NCBI GenBank assembly: GCA_903877345.1
Contig: CAIRDL010001119.1
Span: 1 to 5,047, forward strand
Source of the DNA: an uncultured Oscillochloris sp.
GTDB taxonomy: Bacteria; Chloroflexota; Chloroflexia; Chloroflexales; Chloroflexaceae
DNA length: 5,047 nt
Reading direction: 5' to 3'
Shown here: positions 1 to 2,776 of the stretch, piece by piece
How the letters are laid out: the number at the start of each line of letters is the position of its first letter
Position numbering within the stretch: the first letter of the stretch is position 1
Notes under the pieces: model-generated
What the model was told of the DNA's origin: nothing
What the model saw: only the letters and a program-made list of their open reading frames with translations
The model's database searches: none
Program-made: the position numbers and the translations under genes

Positions 1-1
1 A

Positions 2-178
2 TCGCCTGCGAACCGCCCTTTTCCGGCTAGGATCTACTGGGCTTTTACCGCGCTAACCCGTCTAGAGCAAGGTGCGATTATTAAGAGTGCCCCGCCGGAG
101 CCGCCGCCGACGCCTCAAGAGCGCGAGGCGGCTACCCGTGCTGCGACCCCACGGGTGCGCCGCATCAACGCCGCCTAA
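2..178 (+). CDS. C-terminal end of an unidentified protein (5' truncated)
   Basis: Frame 2 is open from the left edge to a TAA at 176-178, giving the last 58 residues of a protein whose start lies outside the window. The other two plus frames hit stops within the first 60 bases. The tail begins with a plausible folded stretch (PARIYWAFTALTRLEQG, about residues 8-24) and ends in a Pro/Glu-rich, then Ala/Arg-rich segment (PPEPPPTP at residues 31-38), typical of a disordered C-terminus. It converges on the acyl-CoA dehydrogenase gene with only 6 bases between the two stop codons, leaving no room for an intergenic terminator. I do not recognise the family. The call rests on the open frame, the protein-like composition and the tight convergent packing; 58 codons is short enough for chance in GC-rich DNA. 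Confidence 0.55.
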   Translation, partial: SPANRPFPARIYWAFTALTRLEQGAIIKSAPPEPPPTPQEREAATRAATPRVRRINAA

Positions 179-184
179 GCCAAA

Positions 185-1504
185 TCAGAGAAACGCGCTC
201 ATCCCCGTGATCGCCCGGCCCACAATCAGGGTATTCATTTCATGGGTGCCCTCATAAGAGTAGAGCGCCTCGGCGTCGGCGAAGTAGCGGGCTACGTGAT
301 GCTCCAACAGAATCCCGTTGCCGCCCAGAAGCCCACGCCCGATGGCGACTGTTTCGCGCATCCGCTCGCCGCAGAACGCCTTGGCGAGTGAGGCGCGCTC
401 ATGGCTCAATGCGCCGTCACGTTCGGCCAGTTGGCTCATCCGCAGACAGAGAGCCTGCATTGCGGTGACATTGCCGAGCATGTGGACGAGACCGCTTTGG
501 ACAAGCTGGAAGCCGCTGATCGGGCGTCCGAACTGCATGCGCTGGTTGGCATACTCGAGGGTCTGCTCATACGCCCCCATCGCGGTGCCGGTCATCGCCC
601 AAGCAACGAGGGCACGGGCTAGGGCCAGTTGGCGGGCCACATCGCGGAAGGCATTGACTCCTGGCAGGCGGTTGGCTTCGGGCACACGCACCTGATCGAA
701 GTGCAGATTGGCGTTCTGCACCACGCGCAGGGCCGTTTTGACCTCAATTTTTTCAATATGATAGCCCGGCATGCCCCGCTCGACCACAAAGGCTTTGACC
801 TGGTTCGTGGCAACATCGCGGGCGAAGACCACATTGAGATCCGCCATCGGCGCGTTACCGCACCACTTCTTCTCACCATTGATCACCCAACCGTGACTGT
901 CGTGCCGCGCCGTGGTCAGCAGACCAGCGGCAGCGCCCGAGCCAACCGTCGGCTCGGTGAGCGACCACGTCCCAAGCTGCTCGAAGCGCTCCATTGCGGG
1001 CAGCCAGCGCCGTTGTTGCTCGGCAGAGCCGAAGAGCGCGATGGAGCCCATTGCCAAGCCCCAGTGAACGCCAAAAAAGGTATACATAGACGCATCCACG
1101 CGGGCCATTTCCATCGCAGCAATGCCAGTGAGCATGGGGCCGAGACCGTTGATGCTGTACGGGCGCGTGCCGAAGGTTTCTTTGACCAGCACGGCGAACG
1201 AGGGCAACAGTTCATACGGGAACTCGCCACGTTCCCAGTAGCCATTGATCACTGGGCGCACACGTTGCTCCATATAGGTACGGAGCATCCGTTGGAGTGT
1301 GCGCTGCTCGTCGGTCAAGGTGTCGAGAATCGCGTAGAAATCGCCATTTGTTGGTGGCAAATGTTTCGGGGGCCGCTTGCTGGTAATGCTCTTCAACAGC
1401 AACCCAAGCTCCTGCGGGCTGACCCCGCCGAAGGGCATAGCGGGCAGCTTGACTTGGTGGAGAAGGTGGGAGAGACCAGCGAAGGGAAGCGAGAAGTGGG
1501 CCAT
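185..1504 (-). CDS. Acyl-CoA dehydrogenase, ACX4 / glutaryl-CoA dehydrogenase-like
   Basis: A complete 439-residue FAD enzyme that would introduce the alpha-beta double bond into an acyl-CoA in the cytoplasm. Family landmarks in order: N-terminal extension to about residue 58; helical N domain (LTDEQRTLQRML from 63); FAD/substrate beta domain with WSLTEPTVGSG (180-190) and INGEKKWCGNA (208-218); C-terminal helical domain with QRMQFGRPISGFQ (321-333), GGNGI (394-398) and YSYEGTHE (415-422), in which E418 is the predicted catalytic base. The sequence around VDASMYTFFGVHWGLAM (136-152) matches my recollection of plant short-chain acyl-CoA oxidase ACX4 better than glutaryl-CoA dehydrogenase: the arginine that binds the glutaryl carboxylate is a tyrosine here (Y141). 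The start is ATG 1504-1502 with GGAGG at 1515-1511, six bases upstream. The frame stays open upstream to a TTG at 1540, but that has no ribosome binding site and lies inside a hairpin. Substrate is unknown; a true oxidase versus a dehydrogenase cannot be decided here. Confidence 0.95.
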   Translation of the reverse strand: MAHFSLPFAGLSHLLHQVKLPAMPFGGVSPQELGLLLKSITSKRPPKHLPPTNGDFYAILDTLTDEQRTLQRMLRTYMEQRVRPVINGYWERGEFPYELLPSFAVLVKETFGTRPYSINGLGPMLTGIAAMEMARVDASMYTFFGVHWGLAMGSIALFGSAEQQRRWLPAMERFEQLGTWSLTEPTVGSGAAAGLLTTARHDSHGWVINGEKKWCGNAPMADLNVVFARDVATNQVKAFVVERGMPGYHIEKIEVKTALRVVQNANLHFDQVRVPEANRLPGVNAFRDVARQLALARALVAWAMTGTAMGAYEQTLEYANQRMQFGRPISGFQLVQSGLVHMLGNVTAMQALCLRMSQLAERDGALSHERASLAKAFCGERMRETVAIGRGLLGGNGILLEHHVARYFADAEALYSYEGTHEMNTLIVGRAITGMSAFL

Positions 1505-1510
1505 AGGGAG

Positions 1511-1523
1511 CCTCCAGGGGAGG
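1511..1523 (-). promoter_or_regulatory. Hairpin masking the Shine-Dalgarno of the acyl-CoA dehydrogenase
   Basis: In the transcript, CCUCC (1523-1519) is followed by a 3-nt loop and GGAGG (1515-1511), a perfect 5-bp GC-rich pairing. The GGAGG is the ribosome binding site of the gene starting at 1504. If it folds, ribosome access is blocked, so translation would depend on opening this hairpin. A 5-bp stem with a 3-nt loop is small, and a complement to a purine-rich site can occur by chance. Confidence 0.4.
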
Positions 1524-1529
1524 TATGCC

Positions 1530-1553
1530 ACCGACGACAATGGTGTCGTCGGT
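1530..1553 (-). promoter_or_regulatory. Perfect 10-bp inverted repeat in the acyl-CoA dehydrogenase leader
   Basis: Arms 1530-1539 (ACCGACGACA) and 1544-1553 (TGTCGTCGGT) are exact reverse complements around a 4-base loop. It sits 14 bases upstream of the Shine-Dalgarno sequence and about 130 bases downstream of the predicted transcription start, so it is more likely an RNA stem-loop than a promoter operator. It could also be a DNA site for a dimeric repressor acting as a roadblock. The inverted repeat is certain; its role is inferred. Confidence 0.65.
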
Positions 1554-1594
1554 CAACCAGCGTGTGCCGCACCCCCAGCGTAGCGATAGCAAAG

Positions 1595-1620
1595 ACCGCC
1601 GTTCGCAAGCAAACGGCGGT
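1595..1620 (-). promoter_or_regulatory. 9-bp GC-rich stem-loop in the acyl-CoA dehydrogenase leader (possible attenuator or terminator)
   Basis: Arms 1595-1603 (ACCGCCGTT) and 1612-1620 (AACGGCGGT) pair perfectly around 8 bases. In the minus-strand transcript the stem is followed by CTTTGCT rather than a clean run of T, so it is at best a weak intrinsic terminator. It lies downstream of the DUF1269 gene stop and could end that transcript, but it also lies inside the leader transcribed from the promoter at 1689-1717, where it would act as an attenuator or as part of a folded leader. Confidence 0.45.
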
Positions 1621-1688
1621 TCGTACAGGCTAAGGTACGGCGGGATGCGAGGGAGTGCGGGCGACGCATACCGCGTTGTATTAAGTGT

Positions 1689-1717
1689 GTTATATCACAA
1701 ATAATGCACTGCGTCAA
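1689..1717 (-). promoter_or_regulatory. Near-consensus sigma-70 promoter for the acyl-CoA dehydrogenase gene
   Basis: Read on the minus strand: -35 TTGACG (1717-1712), a 17-base spacer, -10 TATAAC (1694-1689), preceded by TGA, i.e. an extended -10. Five of six bases match consensus in each box and the spacing is optimal. It starts 29 bases past the stop of the upstream DUF1269 gene, so the dehydrogenase can be transcribed on its own. A short dyad TGTG-N6-CACA (1686-1699) overlaps the -10 box and could be an operator half-site pair, though it is weak. Confidence 0.7.
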
Positions 1718-1745
1718 GAGCCGACTGGAGGTTCCGCCGTGCGCC

Positions 1746-2252
1746 CTATGCCTTCGGCTCGGCACTGGCCCGCAGTTCAGCGGCGACGGCCTCTGGCAGT
1801 TGGTGTTCCCAGAGGTGGCCACCCAAGCGCTCGAGTTCAGCCACGAGGGCGTCGCGCTCGGTGGCCGGGACGACCGCCACCACAGCGGCGCTGCCCGCCG
1901 TCAGGGCCGTACCGATTTCGTAGAGGGCTTGGTCGGGGAAGCCGCTATCCTGCACCATACGGTGGGCCGCTTCATCGGTGGCCTGCTCGGCCAAAACAGC
2001 GGGCGGCGTGCCCATCAGGCCAACAAACGTGTAGAGAAACCACGTCACGCCACCAGCGACCGAGGCCGCGATGTGGGCGATTTCCTGCCGCAGGTCGTGG
2101 GGTTCGCGCAGGCTAATCATCCCGTCGCCATCTTTTTGCACCACGGCGAAATGGCCGTGTTGCGCGCCAATTTGCCGGTCAAGGGTTTCAAGATCCGCAC
2201 GGGCTTCCTCGGCATGGGCCACGCTGTCGAAGGTGTAGACCAACAGGTGCAT
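1746..2252 (-). CDS. DUF1269 domain protein, probably membrane-associated
   Basis: A 168-residue protein with the layout of the DUF1269 family: an N-terminal ferredoxin-like half (MHLLVYTFDSVAHAEEARADL at 1-21, then HFAVVQKDGDGMISLRE at 34-50), one hydrophobic glycine-containing segment (about 58-81), and a second half with ALTAGSAAVVAVV (116-128) and LERLGGHLWEHQLPEAVAAEL (140-160), which strongly recalls the conserved C-terminus of the family. The biochemical function of the family is unknown; members are often called membrane proteins. The hydrophobic stretch is shorter than the usual glycine-rich double segment, so peripheral or single-pass association is possible. The start at 2252 is chosen because GAGAGAG lies 8 bases upstream and because the in-frame ATG at 2294 falls inside the -10 box of the promoter. 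It lies upstream of the acyl-CoA dehydrogenase on the same strand, but the 241-base gap with its own promoter argues against an obligatory operon. Confidence 0.85.
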   Translation of the reverse strand: MHLLVYTFDSVAHAEEARADLETLDRQIGAQHGHFAVVQKDGDGMISLREPHDLRQEIAHIAASVAGGVTWFLYTFVGLMGTPPAVLAEQATDEAAHRMVQDSGFPDQALYEIGTALTAGSAAVVAVVPATERDALVAELERLGGHLWEHQLPEAVAAELRASAEPKA

Positions 2253-2289
2253 AGGGGCATCTCTCTCGCTATCAAAGGCTCCGGGGCGT

Positions 2290-2298
2290 ATCATACCA
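2290..2298 (-). promoter_or_regulatory. Extended -10 promoter of the DUF1269 gene
   Basis: On the minus strand TGG (2298-2296) is followed by TATGAT (2295-2290), an extended -10 element matching consensus at five of six bases. It predicts a transcript start near 2283 and a leader of about 31 nt before the ATG at 2252, a good fit. No good -35 box exists at the expected place (2313-2318, CTACAA on that strand); that place is inside the 7-bp tandem repeat. Confidence 0.55.
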
Positions 2299-2301
2299 TT
2301 T

Positions 2302-2322
2302 TAGATTGTAGATTGTAGATTG
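2302..2322. repeat. Three tandem copies of the 7-bp unit TAGATTG
   Basis: Positions 2302-2308, 2309-2315 and 2316-2322 are identical TAGATTG heptamers. The tract spans the spacer and -35 region of the DUF1269 promoter. Short tandem heptamers of this kind occur in intergenic DNA of some filamentous bacteria and can vary in copy number by slippage. No coding role is seen. Confidence 0.85.
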
Positions 2323-2528
2323 CCAGGCATGGCATCCCAATGCACTCTGGCGACAACGCTCATGCGGCAAGCTCAACGGGAATTGGTAGCATACCAGACG
2401 CGCCGGGGGTGCGAGCACGTTTTGTGTGTGGACAAGGGGATTGAGAGGTTTTAACGCTTTCGCTGTTCAAGAGTCGATAGGTGCATGATCAGAGTGCAGA
2501 AATCTTCTCGCTGGAATGCCAAAAGTTT

Positions 2529-2558
2529 TCCACATGTCATTGTCACTGCACGTATGAT
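2529..2558 (+). promoter_or_regulatory. Possible promoter of the EAD-SIR2-STAND gene
   Basis: TCCACA (2529-2534), an 18-base spacer and TATGAT (2553-2558) match the sigma-70 consensus at four and five of six positions. It would give a leader of about 210 nt. A second, weaker candidate is TTGCAC (2642-2647), 18 bases, TATCCT (2666-2671). Neither is strong, and a regulated or poorly expressed gene would fit this picture. Confidence 0.3.
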
Positions 2559-2762
2559 TGCTGAGGATGCCCCACGTTCTGGTTCCCATCTTGGACAGGA
2601 GCTTTCACCCCAGAATTCCAGGACTTGAATGAGGTGCATGCTTGCACGGTGCCACAAGCAAGGGGTATCCTGCTGTTGTCCATGCCCCCGAAAACAGTTA
2701 GCCGCTGCCTAGTCAACCAGTCTAGCTTAGATCGCTCCCATTGCATCACGCTAAGCAGGCAC

Positions 2763-2767
2763 AGGGG
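2763..2767 (+). promoter_or_regulatory. Ribosome binding site fixing the STAND gene start
   Basis: AGGGG ends 9 bases before the ATG at 2777. The frame is closed upstream by TAG at 2723-2725, and the only other starts in between are TTG 2741 and CTG 2771, without better sites, so ATG 2777 is preferred. Confidence 0.6.
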
Positions 2768-2776
2768 ATTCTGCCA

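Larger units (their letters stand above)
1505..1682 (-). promoter_or_regulatory. Long structured 5' leader of the acyl-CoA dehydrogenase mRNA
   Basis: If transcription starts about 7 bases past the -10 box, the mRNA leader is about 178 nt, long for a bacterial metabolic gene. By hand it folds into four successive stem-loops: 1640-1674 (4 plus 5 base pairs around one U-C mismatch: GCGG-U-AUGCG with CGCAU-C-CCGC), 1595-1620 (9 bp), 1530-1553 (10 bp) and 1511-1523 (5 bp, covering the Shine-Dalgarno). I see no T-box sequence and recognise no known riboswitch core. No protein-coding reading is convincing. This may be a cis-acting regulatory RNA; the alternative is that GC-rich sequence folds readily by chance. 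Proof needs covariation in homologues. Confidence 0.4.
2323..2776. other. Gene-less 454-base stretch upstream of the STAND gene
   Basis: I find no supported gene here. Short open frames exist on both strands (for example minus 2543-2854 and 2451-2657, plus from 2485) but none has a convincing ribosome binding site, family motif or protein-like composition. The part counted, 2461-2640, is about 49% GC, lower than the flanking genes. It holds a weak promoter-like pair (2529-2558), small inverted repeats (GCTTAG 2725-2730 with CTAAGC 2751-2756; GTGCA 2634-2638 with TGCAC 2643-2647) and the ribosome binding site of the next gene. It may be a decayed gene or the junction of an acquired segment. 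Confidence 0.6.

Noticed and set aside
1595..1620. Strong intrinsic terminator of the DUF1269 gene
   Set aside because: The stem is good, but the following bases (CTTTGCT) lack a real T tract, and it lies within the leader of the next gene, so I do not call it a firm terminator.
629..1633. 334-codon open frame on the plus strand
   Set aside because: It lies antisense to the acyl-CoA dehydrogenase, which has full family motifs. The predicted protein is rich in His, Arg and Gly with no recognisable domain, as expected of an antisense frame of GC-rich coding DNA.
1505..1682. T-box or other known riboswitch in the dehydrogenase leader
   Set aside because: The T-box antiterminator sequence is absent and I recognise no core motif of a known class; reported only as an unassigned structured leader.
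1686..1699. CRP/FNR-like operator over the -10 box (TGTG-N6-CACA)
   Set aside because: The spacing differs from CRP (TGTG-N8-CACA) and the sequence from FNR (TTGAT-N4-ATCAA); 4-bp arms are common by chance. Mentioned only with the promoter.
1704..2318. 204-codon open frame on the plus strand
   Set aside because: Antisense to the DUF1269 gene, with no family motif of its own; the minus-strand reading is clearly the conserved protein.
2302..2322. Possible CRISPR array or insertion-sequence end
   Set aside because: Units are only 7 bp, directly adjacent without spacers, and there is no transposase or flanking inverted repeat; it is a simple tandem repeat.
2382..2398. Second extended -10 (TGGTATGCT on the minus strand, 2391-2399 region) upstream of the DUF1269 gene
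   Set aside because: It has no -35 partner and would give a leader of over 100 nt, whereas the box at 2290-2295 fits the start codon far better.
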